A stretch of DNA of 16,233 nt from CAZPZZ01 sp964591245 (GTDB lineage: Bacteria > Acidobacteriota > Vicinamibacteria > Vicinamibacterales > UBA8438): positions 1-16,233 of the forward strand of contig CAZPZZ010000093.1 in the NCBI GenBank assembly GCA_964591245.1, given 5' to 3'. The notes under the pieces were generated by a model. That model did no database searches, was not told the origin of the DNA, and was given only the letters and a program-made list of their open reading frames with translations. Each line of letters begins with the position of its first letter. Position 1 is the first letter of the stretch. Below, piece by piece: positions 1 to 7,528 of this stretch. Made by a program: the position numbers and the translations under genes.

Positions 1-33
1 CCGGGAACCTTTCCGGGGTTCGTTTCCCTGTAA

Positions 34-345
34 TGCCCCGCCGCCTTCCTCCCTCCGGCCGTTGTCCCCGGGGGCGGGGGCGGTAACATCCGGGACACAT
101 TTCCGAACATGCCGACGTTTGAAATCGGTGATCGCGCAGTGCTTTTCCTCTCGGGCGTTCCTGCGCCAAGCCCTATCGTGGGACATAGGGAAGGATGGTT
201 TCCGATCACCGTCTCACCGAATGGGACGGAACATGTCACACGTTTCGATAACCGGGCATTCTCAGCCACCGATCAAATCAGCACACCGCTTACCGACACC
301 CGCCGGAAGCAATACGAGTCATGCTTCAGTTCTTCCCCCCTATGA
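34..345 (+). pseudogene. Coding-like fragment in another frame upstream of the repeat protein
   Basis: This frame is open from base 34, just after a TAA at 31-33, to a TGA at 343-345. Its translation looks like real protein: a glycine run, then PNMPTFEIGDRAVLFLSG, then SPIVGHREGWFPITV. The pattern 'PGG...G.P.F..G....LFL......VG..QG.F.V' is one I recall from exported acidobacterial hypothetical proteins, but this is memory and not a search. The fragment overlaps the N-terminal extension of the following gene, whose own frame is not protein-like before about base 340. The simplest reading is one larger gene broken by a frameshift near 330-345, real or caused by assembly, with its 5' end left of the window. 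Alternatively it is the 3' end of a separate small gene. Bases 1-33 are GC-rich and show nothing I can name. Confidence 0.35.
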
Positions 346-1456
346 CCTTGAACCGGCAACAATTCCGTTTCCCCCTCGAGATCAAGCACTCGTCTTTTTC
401 GAAGAACTTGAAACCACCTACAACAAAGACCTTGAACGCTCGGCAAATAACCCGGGATATGTCGATCCAGAGGGCTCAGCCGTCTGGTACCCCGAGTGGT
501 TACGATATGTCTTGAATCAATGCTCGACGACAGATGCGCAAGACCGCGTCTTCATGCAGATTCGAGGACAAGGCATTCAGCCCGTCTGTGGGTCTGTTCC
601 GGAGGGTGTCATTAACTTCCCGCCCCGTGATCAGTCGCTGACCTTCCTGCAAGCACTTGATGCGCTCTACCGCGATGAATTGAATCGGTCGGAATTGCTG
701 AGTTACATCGATCTTGAAGGTAAGGCGGTATGGCTGCAGGAGTATTTGCGATATCGGGTTAACGGGTGTGACCACGGCAGCGCCGGTGCGCGGGTGTTTG
801 CCCAAATTGGTCAAGCCGGGGTGCTGGCCCTCTGTGCGGCCACTGACAGAACAAGTTTTGGACCCGGGACATACCTTGTGGGAACCGACATCGCGGCTGG
901 TCGGTACTTCGCCGACACCGGTCCATGGTGCTATTGGGNNNNNNNNNNTAACGGACGGCAGGACGTGTCTAAATATATCGCGAACGATATCTGGGTTGAC
1001 GATGTGGATCAAGTGATCGTGGACATCTTGTCAAGTGACGCCTATTTCGAAGGAGATAGCGACTGTGGAACCTGGTACAACACCCCACGGCACGAGGGAT
1101 CGTCTACCAAGATTGCACCGGGGTCATGGTTAGTCGGGAGTCAAGTGACCCCAGGGACATATATGTCGATTCAGCTCGAATCCGGGTGCTACTGGGAGCG
1201 AGTTTCGAAATTTACCGGCGAGTGGTTTGACGGCAGCACAATTGAAAACGATTATGTTGGTGACGATGAACTCGGCATAAAAACGATCACGATTCTCGAA
1301 AGCGACGTGGGATTCCAGTCTAACGGGTGTGGTTCGTGGACAAAAACAAGCTTCCTCACGAGCATCCGGCCACAGAGCAACTCGGATATCGAGAGAGAAC
1401 GACAGCTTTACCGACAGCGCAATCTGGATATCCGGCTCGCACACGAACAACGATAA
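221..1456 (+). CDS. Protein with two tandem domain pairs, interrupted by an assembly gap; 5' end unresolved
   Basis: I do not recognise a named family for the whole protein. From the ATG at 221 (another is at 233) it is about 411 residues. Residues about 49-124 and 133-206 are two copies of one unit: FPPRDQ, a FxxxLxxxY segment, a VDPEG/IDLEG turn, VW...E(W/Y)LRY, a Cys, and QI...G...C. Residues about 214-285 and 299-374 are two copies of another: PG.(Y/W)LVG, (P/A)G.Y/RY, a CYW triplet, IxND, a VDIL/ITIL strand, then CG.W. The second unit resembles small beta domains I recall from actinobacterial lipoproteins. The paired cysteines suggest disulphides and so an extracytoplasmic place, yet no signal peptide is visible. 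A TTG at 62 extends the frame but has no ribosome site, and another frame looks coding there. Ten Ns fall inside the third unit. The gene converges with the next one. Confidence 0.7.
   Translation: MGRNMSHVSITGHSQPPIKSAHRLPTPAGSNTSHASVLPPYDLEPATIPFPPRDQALVFFEELETTYNKDLERSANNPGYVDPEGSAVWYPEWLRYVLNQCSTTDAQDRVFMQIRGQGIQPVCGSVPEGVINFPPRDQSLTFLQALDALYRDELNRSELLSYIDLEGKAVWLQEYLRYRVNGCDHGSAGARVFAQIGQAGVLALCAATDRTSFGPGTYLVGTDIAAGRYFADTGPWCYWXXXXNGRQDVSKYIANDIWVDDVDQVIVDILSSDAYFEGDSDCGTWYNTPRHEGSSTKIAPGSWLVGSQVTPGTYMSIQLESGCYWERVSKFTGEWFDGSTIENDYVGDDELGIKTITILESDVGFQSNGCGSWTKTSFLTSIRPQSNSDIERERQLYRQRNLDIRLAHEQR
365..835 (+). repeat. Two tandem copies of an about 75-residue FPPRDQ unit
   Basis: Copy one spans about 365-592 and copy two about 617-835. 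Shared landmarks in order are FPPRDQ, FxxxLxxxYxxxLxRS, a Y(V/I)D.EG turn, AVW..E(W/Y)LRY, a cysteine, and (Q)I...G...(L/V)C. The copies are clearly related in protein but much less so in DNA, so the duplication is not recent. Each holds two cysteines. Confidence 0.75.
860..1342 (+). repeat. Two tandem copies of a CYW...CG.W domain of about 75 residues
   Basis: Copy one spans about 860-1075 and contains the N gap; copy two spans about 1115-1342. Both share (Y/W)LVG, an (A/P)G(R/T)Y turn, CYW, an I(A/E)ND step, an acidic stretch, an (V/T)I(D/T)IL strand and a closing CG(T/S)W. The gap falls just after CYW of copy one, where copy two reads ERVSKF. Confidence 0.75.
939..948. other. Assembly gap of 10 N
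   Basis: Ten unresolved bases lie inside the repeat protein. The reading frame is kept across the run as written, but ten Ns is a common placeholder length. Alignment with the second copy of the domain suggests the true gap is 16 bases (see findings). Confidence 0.99.
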
Positions 1457-1565
1457 TGGTAGAACCCTTTGGTGGCGTACCTCACCGGTCCGCCTCGCCC
1501 ACAAACCAACGTGACACATCGGATGTTGTATTGACCACAGCGAGCAAATTCGTATCCCAGTTGAT

Positions 1566-3365
1566 TTATCGGTTTGTGCCACCGCCCAGCTGCAACGCCC
1601 TTATCGTGGTGGGAGTATCGCGAAAATAGAGCACGTCTGAAAATTCGTCGATTGTGTATTGAGGACTACGTTCGTCTGTCCACAGGCGGCCAAGTACTGC
1701 ACCAGAGGCCTTATCGACCTTGACCAAACTGTAGCCTTCGCGACCGTCTACCGGTGTGTCCGTGAACATGTAATACGTATCAGCAATGTCAGATGCGTCT
1801 CGCCGTCGTTCCCGTAGGGCCGGGTAGCTCTCGAGCATCTGGACACGCGCCTCATCATATCGTTGCTGGGCGACCACGCGCTCATTGGCCGTCCCGCTAA
1901 AGCGTTGTTGGTCCTCTTCCGCCGTCAAATACAACGCATAATCGATAGCGGCCACGAGTTTCTCAAAGAATCCAGCTCCAGGCGCATGTTGGTACACATG
2001 AAATTCAAGATCACCGCGAAGAGACATTTTCAAGACATTCTGTTGCGACATCAGCACCAACGATTCACCGTGCCGCTCAAGCCGGCCAGGGTCATCTCCG
2101 TCAAGATCGTACTCCGCCAAGCGCTCCACATTGCCATTTTCAAGATCAACAATCGACAATCGCTCTTTTTCCGCCACGTAGACGGCGCCATCATCGAACA
2201 AGACCTGTGATTCTTCGTCAAATCGATCGGTTCGCCTGCGCCAGCGCGAGCGTCCCGTTTCGGGATCAATCAGATCGATCTCTCGGGCGCGAATGAGTAA
2301 CCCCGTAGGAAGCATCTGCATCTCAAGGGGTTCGTCACGGAACCGATCATCAATTCTCCAGCTGGCTCGACCATTCCGAAGATAGAGCGCATCAACATTT
2401 CTGCCATTTGGGACGTAAACGAATTCATCGTCGAAGACCATCCGCGCCGCGCCGCGATCAGGAGGGTCTTCGCTCCAACGGCTTGCGCGCCACATCACTT
2501 CACCGGTGTCGAGGTGTATGCGCAACGGGCCATCTTCGGTGATGTACAGGATCGCCGTTTCATCTCCCAATGGTGTGAGCAACACGTTACGGTTATTCGC
2601 ATCCTCTTCGAGCTGGTTCTCAATTCGCCACTGTTCGATACCATCAGACAGTCCCATAGAGATCACGGTACGCCTTCCACCATCCCTCTTGCCGTAAGCA
2701 AGCATTTGTTGGCCATTGGGCGTCCCGAGGAATTTGAAACGATCAATGATGTTCGTCGCTTGCTGCCAGACAACGTCCCCGCTCACACAATCCACCGCAA
2801 GGATCAAACCACGTTCATCAACCGTTTCACCAGCCAAGAAGAAGACATTGAGCTCGGAAAGATACATATAGCCGCGTGTTCGCTCCAGGGACAGTGCAGA
2901 TGACTCCCACAGGGTTTCACCGGTATCAAGATCGAGGACCATATATCGATCACTTGTCCGATCCGGACCGCGGAAGCCCAGTTCAAACAAACCGAAATTC
3001 GAGTTCGGAATAGACGAAAACCGCACGCCACTCCGGTCCGCCAGAAAGCCCGTTGCCTCCATTCCGTCCACGAGGCAACGGATCGTCCCATCAGCCTCAT
3101 TCGTACCGGACGTGTCAGGGTCATCACGACGAGGGCTACAGCCGTGGATATCAGTCCGCTCCCACAGGAGTTCTCCAGTCTCGCCGTCAAGCACCACGAC
3201 ACGACCAGCCAGTCCAACAAAGAGCGAGCCGAGCGGCGTCACCTCGAAGTGGCCGACCGCGCCGCTCTCGGCCTCGTACTCCCAGAGAGGAATGTCCTGA
3301 GCAAAGGCACTGGGCACACACCCGACAACAATCACCGCTGTTATAAGGCCTGCGTATTTCAACAT
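1566..3365 (-). CDS. Exported PQQ-like beta-propeller repeat protein
   Basis: A 599-residue protein that should sit outside the inner membrane. The ATG at 3365 is chosen because CTGGAGGTT lies just upstream and a hydrophobic signal follows, ending AFA|Q near residue 22; VVGC inside it also fits a lipobox, so a lipoprotein is possible. At least nine propeller-blade motifs of the type DxxTGExxW recur at about residues 58-70, 144-155, 191-202, 238-248, 285-295, 328-338, 366-377, 406-417 and 550-560. This is the BamB/PQQ-like propeller fold. The spacing of 45-50 residues in the middle is regular, and a charged, probably helical insertion (about 480-530) precedes the last motif. No catalytic site or haem motif is visible, so a binding or scaffold role is more likely than dehydrogenase activity. 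Its G+C is about 48%, lower than the genes to its right. Confidence 0.85.
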   Translation of the reverse strand: MLKYAGLITAVIVVGCVPSAFAQDIPLWEYEAESGAVGHFEVTPLGSLFVGLAGRVVVLDGETGELLWERTDIHGCSPRRDDPDTSGTNEADGTIRCLVDGMEATGFLADRSGVRFSSIPNSNFGLFELGFRGPDRTSDRYMVLDLDTGETLWESSALSLERTRGYMYLSELNVFFLAGETVDERGLILAVDCVSGDVVWQQATNIIDRFKFLGTPNGQQMLAYGKRDGGRRTVISMGLSDGIEQWRIENQLEEDANNRNVLLTPLGDETAILYITEDGPLRIHLDTGEVMWRASRWSEDPPDRGAARMVFDDEFVYVPNGRNVDALYLRNGRASWRIDDRFRDEPLEMQMLPTGLLIRAREIDLIDPETGRSRWRRRTDRFDEESQVLFDDGAVYVAEKERLSIVDLENGNVERLAEYDLDGDDPGRLERHGESLVLMSQQNVLKMSLRGDLEFHVYQHAPGAGFFEKLVAAIDYALYLTAEEDQQRFSGTANERVVAQQRYDEARVQMLESYPALRERRRDASDIADTYYMFTDTPVDGREGYSLVKVDKASGAVLGRLWTDERSPQYTIDEFSDVLYFRDTPTTIRALQLGGGTNR

Positions 3366-3410
3366 CGCGTGAACCTCCAGATAACAATTGACGTACCAAC
3401 CGTGGATCAG

Positions 3411-3431
3411 GTCACGGGCGTATACCGTGAC
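3411..3431. promoter_or_regulatory. Perfect dyad upstream of the beta-propeller gene
   Basis: GTCACGG-N7-CCGTGAC has 7-base perfect arms and ends 46 bases before the ATG at 3365. It could be an operator or a leader hairpin. No convincing -35/-10 pair was found next to it, so the role is a guess. Confidence 0.35.
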
Positions 3432-3575
3432 ATCTGCAACACAACACTGCACGTTAACTTCAGGAATGGTTTCTCGCCCTCTAGCTTTAAATCGACGCTG
3501 CGTCCCCCCACACCTTCGAACTCGCACCATTCAATAAAGCATTCGATCCTCGAGAGACCGGCGGCTGCCACACAG

Positions 3576-5021
3576 CTACGGCGTCGGGTTCCGGTAATCG
3601 AGCGGCGGAGACCGATCTCCAACGAGCGATTCATAGACAAAGCTGCTGCCAACTCGACCCGCGCGCTCATCCTTCGCCCGCTGCACGATTCCCGGATCCT
3701 CGAACAAATCAATCGCTGTGAGCGCCAGTGTCTTCGCCGCGACCATCATGCCCTTGTTCCCGATGCTCATGCCGCCGGCCGCGATGGCCTGCCATGAGTG
3801 TGCCGATGTACCGGGTACCCAGGTCGCCGTTCGCAATCCGGCGGTCGGCACGACCCAGCTCACATCCCCCACGTCGGTCGAACCACCGCTTCCCCGTTCC
3901 TCGACAAGAAACTCCCGGATGCTCAACGCCGACGACACCGGCGGAACCGTGCCCGAGAACGAGTCCTGAATCGTCCCGGCAAATCGCCGCTCCGACTCCG
4001 AATAGCTGACCCCTCCGATATGCTGCAGGTTGTCGTACATCTGGCGAGCCAATACTTCATTCGGGAGCAACGCATACAACCCATGGATCACCTCGAAATC
4101 CATACGTGTCTCGGTCCCCATCGCAGCGCCCTCGGCCGCTTTCACGACACGGTCGAAGATCGACATCACCTGACCGGGATCCGGGTTGCGCACGTAGTAG
4201 TACACCTCCGCAAAATCTGGCACGACGTTGGGGGCGGCCCCGCCCGCGGTAATCACGTAATGGATCCGGGATTCCTGAGGTACATGTTCTCTCAACATGT
4301 TGACCATCGCGTTCATCGCTTCCACGCCATCAAGCGCCGAACGCCCTCGCTCCGGCGCCCCAGCGGCATGCGCCGATTGCCCGTAGAACCTGAACTTGGC
4401 AGACTTGTTGGCCAGAGACCCTTCGGCTGACGCACTGTTACCGTCTGACGGGTGCCAGTGCAACATCGCATCGACATCGGCGAGGATCCCATCGCGCACC
4501 ATGTAGACCTTTCCCCCACCACCTTCCTCGGCCGGCGTACCATACAGGCGAATGGTCCCGGGCATCTCGCTACCCACGAGCCACTCCTTCGCCGCAATCG
4601 CCGCCGCGACGGAAGCGGTACCGAAGAGGTGATGACCACAGGCATGACCTGCCGTCTTCGACTCGACAATCGCCCGTTCCGCATTCCGCTCCTGAGAGAT
4701 GCCCGGAAGCGCGTCGAACTCGGCCATGATCCCGACAACCGGAGTTCCCGAGCCATAGCTCGCAACGAACGCGGTCGGCATTCCGGCCACCCCGGACTCG
4801 ACGATGAATCCCGCATCCCTCAGCCTCTCTTGCAACAGCTCAGAGCTCTGGACCTCCTGGTACCCCACCTCCGCCAGGTCCCAGATGCGCTGGGCAATAT
4901 CGGCATATTCGTCGGCCAGGGCATCGATACGGTGAATCACGTCCCCGTCCGACTGCGCCTCGGCCGGTGTCACCAGGAGTGAGGCCAGCATCACCACCAC
5001 GAACCCCATTCGTCTCATCAT
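3576..5021 (-). CDS. Exported AbgB-like M20 family amidohydrolase
   Basis: A 481-residue zinc-dependent amidohydrolase of the M20 (AbgB/HipO-like) family, expected to cleave an acyl or aminoacyl amide bond. The start at 5021 (ATGATG) follows GGAAAGG about ten bases upstream and gives a Sec signal ending AEA|Q near residue 23. Motifs are EFDALPG (about 101-107), GHACGHHLFG (about 125-134), PAEEGGGG (about 163-170), HWHPSD (about 188-193), the SAHAAGAPE dimerisation-domain start (about 216) and STDVGDVSW (about 381-389), which is typical of AbgB-type proteins. All expected metal and general-base positions seem present. E. coli AbgB is cytosolic and pairs with AbgA to hydrolyse p-aminobenzoyl-glutamate; here there is no AbgA partner and the enzyme is exported, so the substrate is open. 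It lies 262 bases after the PQQ dehydrogenase gene on the same strand. Confidence 0.9.
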   Translation of the reverse strand: MMRRMGFVVVMLASLLVTPAEAQSDGDVIHRIDALADEYADIAQRIWDLAEVGYQEVQSSELLQERLRDAGFIVESGVAGMPTAFVASYGSGTPVVGIMAEFDALPGISQERNAERAIVESKTAGHACGHHLFGTASVAAAIAAKEWLVGSEMPGTIRLYGTPAEEGGGGKVYMVRDGILADVDAMLHWHPSDGNSASAEGSLANKSAKFRFYGQSAHAAGAPERGRSALDGVEAMNAMVNMLREHVPQESRIHYVITAGGAAPNVVPDFAEVYYYVRNPDPGQVMSIFDRVVKAAEGAAMGTETRMDFEVIHGLYALLPNEVLARQMYDNLQHIGGVSYSESERRFAGTIQDSFSGTVPPVSSALSIREFLVEERGSGGSTDVGDVSWVVPTAGLRTATWVPGTSAHSWQAIAAGGMSIGNKGMMVAAKTLALTAIDLFEDPGIVQRAKDERAGRVGSSFVYESLVGDRSPPLDYRNPTP

Positions 5022-5071
5022 GTGCGCACAACCTTTCCATGTACCCCGAAGAAGCCTCGGCATGCCTACCT

Positions 5072-5205
5072 GTGCCGGCACCGTAAAACGGCCCAACCTG
5101 AGTTCATTCTACGCCTGGAGGAAACGGTGCGGATCGCCGGCATCATAGCCGGGCTGCAAAACAAGGCAGGGCGCGTCGTAGACGCGTGGAGCGCCAGACA
5201 GCGCT
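5072..5205. repeat. Cluster of small inverted repeats in the leader of the amidohydrolase gene
   Basis: This stretch holds a 10-base palindrome GTGCCGGCAC (5072-5081), CCGGC-N6-GCCGG (5137-5152), CGCGTC-GTA-GACGCG (5172-5186) and AGCGC-N6-GCGCT (5190-5205). All would form stems in a minus-strand transcript. GC-rich DNA makes short stems easily, so only the number and closeness are notable. Confidence 0.4.
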
Positions 5206-5239
5206 GATACACCTTGCCGCAATTCGTGAAAGATAGGTG

Positions 5240-5267
5240 GGGGCGCGCCCATCGAAGGACGCGCCCC
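5240..5267 (-). terminator. Candidate terminator after the PQQ dehydrogenase gene
   Basis: GGGGCGCG (5240-5247) and CGCGCCCC (5260-5267) are perfect 8-base arms with a 12-base loop; CC/GG inside the loop can extend the stem past one mismatch. The hairpin begins 16 bases beyond the stop codon of the gene. On the transcribed strand it is followed by ACCTATCTTT and not a clean U run, so it may be only a transcript-end stabiliser. Confidence 0.5.
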
Positions 5268-5283
5268 GATGTGCTGTCCAGGC

Positions 5284-7389
5284 TCAGTGGCCGCGTCCTG
5301 CCTCTTCGCCTTCTACCGGTAATGCCATCGCGGCGATACCTTCGGCAAGTTGCACGATGATGTACTGCCGTCCGTCGTGCATCCAGCTCGACATCCCGTA
5401 GCGTGTCGTCCCCGGGATCTCCACGCCACCCACTCGCTCGCCAGTCCGCTTGTCATATGCAAAGAGCATCGGCGTATTGTCGGCGTCTAGTCCCCCAGCC
5501 ACCAACAACGTCGGAGTGACAACCATCGCGGTGTTCCCGCCACGGCCACGATTGATCTCCACGCCCTCGAGCCCTTGCACGAGCGGATGATTCCGGATCG
5601 CGTCCTGCTGAGCCTGTGACGCATCCGAAGAAGGAACCGCCCAGAGATGATCACCAGTGTTCAGATCGATGGCGGTAATACGACCGACCGGCCCTTTCCA
5701 GATCGGCAACCCATCGATGGTGAAGGCCTCGATACTGCCTCGCACCGTGGTCGCCACGGCGGCCCAGTCCGTGTGGGTCGTTCCCGATTGCTCGAGTTCG
5801 TCAAGCGGTGAATCGATACCCGCCATCACCTGGAGTCGGAAGCAGCCACTCGTGGAACTGAGAAAGATGACACCGTCTACAGGATCGCCCACCGCTGGGC
5901 CGGTGATATTCGTTCCGCCCCCCCCGCCCGGACAATTCCAGGCCGGACCCGCCGCGTCATCAATCGTCCTGGGCGGATCGAAAAGACCGTTGAAGAGGTT
6001 GTTCTCCAGCGCGACTTGCCGCGCCATCTCCTTGATCTCCGGTGTGTAATCGATCAAATGGTCCTCAGTGCGCCCCTGAAGGTCGTAGGCCGCGGGTCGC
6101 GTGGGGAACGGTTGCGTCAGCGAGAGCTTCTCGCCGGGTACATTCGACGCGGGCACGGGACGTTCCTCGATCGGCCAGATGGGTTCGCCAGTCTCTCGAT
6201 CCAAGGCGTAGAGGAATGCCTGTTTTGTCGCCTGGAACACTCCCTTGATCTCTCGCCCGTCGACCGTGACATCCATCAGGACCGGCGCGGTGGGCGTGTC
6301 ATAGTTCCAGATGTCGTGATGCACCATCTGGTAATGCCAACGCCGTTCTCCGGTCTCGGCGTCAAGCGCAAAGATGCTCGTGGAGAATAAGTTGTCGCCA
6401 GGGTGATGCCCCCCGTAGTAATCAATCGTCGGCCCATTCGTCACGATGTAGACAAGACCGAGCTCTGGGTCGGCGGACATCGGCGCCCACGAGGACACAT
6501 CGCCAATCCACTGCCACGCGTCGTCCTCCCACGTGTCATGCCCAAACTCACCAGGCCTCGGGATGACATGAAACTTCCACTTGAAGGCACCAGTTCGCGC
6601 GTCGTACCCGAGAATGTCGCCAGGTACGTTCTCGACACGAGTCTGGAGATAGCCCTGCTCGGCCGAATTACCAACAACTATCGTGTCATTGACCACGATC
6701 GGAGGGGATGAGGCCGTGATGTAGCCGATTTCGATGGGAATGCCTTGGTTGGCGTCATAGGGCCGGTCCATGCTGACCCAGGGGCCCCAATCAGCGATGA
6801 GATCCTCGACCAGATCGACGGTCCCGGAGGGCTTGAAGCCTTCCAAAGGCACGGGCCGACCCCAGTTCTCGAGCGGTTCGCCCGTGTCGGCATCGAGCGC
6901 ATGGAGGAAAAACCCGGGAGAAGTAATGAAGACGACGCCCCGGCCGTCGATCTCGGTGTAGGCGATGCCCTTCCCATATCCCTTCCGCATGGAATACTCA
7001 TAGCGGAACGTGTTGGGCTCCCGGAAGCTCCAGAGGAGATCGCCACTTGTGGGATCCAATGCCACCACATGACGCCGATTGCCGGCCACGGTAATCAGTT
7101 TTCCATCAACGAGAGACGGTGTTGCCCGAGGGGTGCTCGGCCCGAAACTCGTTGCGTTCCATTCCCAGGCGATCTCAAGGTCGTTGAAGTTCTCAGCGGT
7201 AATCTGGTCGACTGGCGTGTATCGGGTATGCCAGGCATCCCCCCCGAGATAGGTCCAGGCGCCCTCTTCGGTTCCTGGCCCCTGAGCCAACGCAGACTCC
7301 GCTACAAACAGCCCGCACACTAGCGCCACACACATCCCGAGTGCGAAGACACCAGTTCCCCAAACCCTCCGTTTTTCATCGGCTTTCAT
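5284..7389 (-). CDS. Exported PQQ-dependent dehydrogenase (quinoprotein)
   Basis: A 701-residue quinoprotein expected to oxidise an alcohol or sugar in the periplasm and pass electrons to the respiratory chain. The ATG at 7389 is seven bases after AGGAG, better placed than the GTG at 7392. A long Sec signal ends ALA|Q near residue 36. The family pattern follows: W.YLGGDAWHTRYTPVDQIT near the mature N-terminus, then propeller motifs such as ALDPTSGDLLWSF, LDADTGEPL, YDARTGAFKWKF, LDAETGERRWHYQ, LDRETGEPIWP and IDLNTGDHLWAV, and the block FGHDTWEDDAW...WAPMSADPELGLVY. The form is that of soluble PQQ glucose/alcohol dehydrogenases. No CxxCH is present, so it has no haem domain of its own and needs an outside electron acceptor. 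A five-glycine run follows WNCP in the active-side region. No PQQ biosynthesis gene is in the window. The substrate cannot be read from the sequence. Confidence 0.92.
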   Translation of the reverse strand: MKADEKRRVWGTGVFALGMCVALVCGLFVAESALAQGPGTEEGAWTYLGGDAWHTRYTPVDQITAENFNDLEIAWEWNATSFGPSTPRATPSLVDGKLITVAGNRRHVVALDPTSGDLLWSFREPNTFRYEYSMRKGYGKGIAYTEIDGRGVVFITSPGFFLHALDADTGEPLENWGRPVPLEGFKPSGTVDLVEDLIADWGPWVSMDRPYDANQGIPIEIGYITASSPPIVVNDTIVVGNSAEQGYLQTRVENVPGDILGYDARTGAFKWKFHVIPRPGEFGHDTWEDDAWQWIGDVSSWAPMSADPELGLVYIVTNGPTIDYYGGHHPGDNLFSTSIFALDAETGERRWHYQMVHHDIWNYDTPTAPVLMDVTVDGREIKGVFQATKQAFLYALDRETGEPIWPIEERPVPASNVPGEKLSLTQPFPTRPAAYDLQGRTEDHLIDYTPEIKEMARQVALENNLFNGLFDPPRTIDDAAGPAWNCPGGGGGTNITGPAVGDPVDGVIFLSSTSGCFRLQVMAGIDSPLDELEQSGTTHTDWAAVATTVRGSIEAFTIDGLPIWKGPVGRITAIDLNTGDHLWAVPSSDASQAQQDAIRNHPLVQGLEGVEINRGRGGNTAMVVTPTLLVAGGLDADNTPMLFAYDKRTGERVGGVEIPGTTRYGMSSWMHDGRQYIIVQLAEGIAAMALPVEGEEAGRGH

Positions 7390-7528
7390 CACGTTACTCC
7401 TGAAGCTCGCGCCCAGACGATCCGAGCGTCAGACCGCCTCTCAACTGCAATGGTAGCAGCCACTCCTGACAAATGTGAACCCATCGACCCCGTCCTGAAT
7501 AGCGGTCCAAAACAGTCGCGATCAACCG

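Noticed and set aside
62..220. TTG-started N-terminal extension of the repeat protein
   Set aside because: No ribosome site, no signal peptide, low protein character, and another frame looks coding over the same bases.
1457..1565. Terminator between the converging left genes
   Set aside because: I looked for a stem with a U run in these 109 bases on both strands and saw none worth reporting.
3300..3365. Lipobox VVGC in the beta-propeller signal peptide as a firm lipoprotein call
   Set aside because: It fits the pattern, but a good Sec cleavage site AFA|Q follows seven residues later; the two cannot be told apart by eye.
3144..3797. Plus-strand open frame of 217 codons across the beta-propeller start and the amidohydrolase end
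   Set aside because: It runs through the 5' part of one well-supported gene and the 3' end of another, and its translation shows no motif; it is a shadow.
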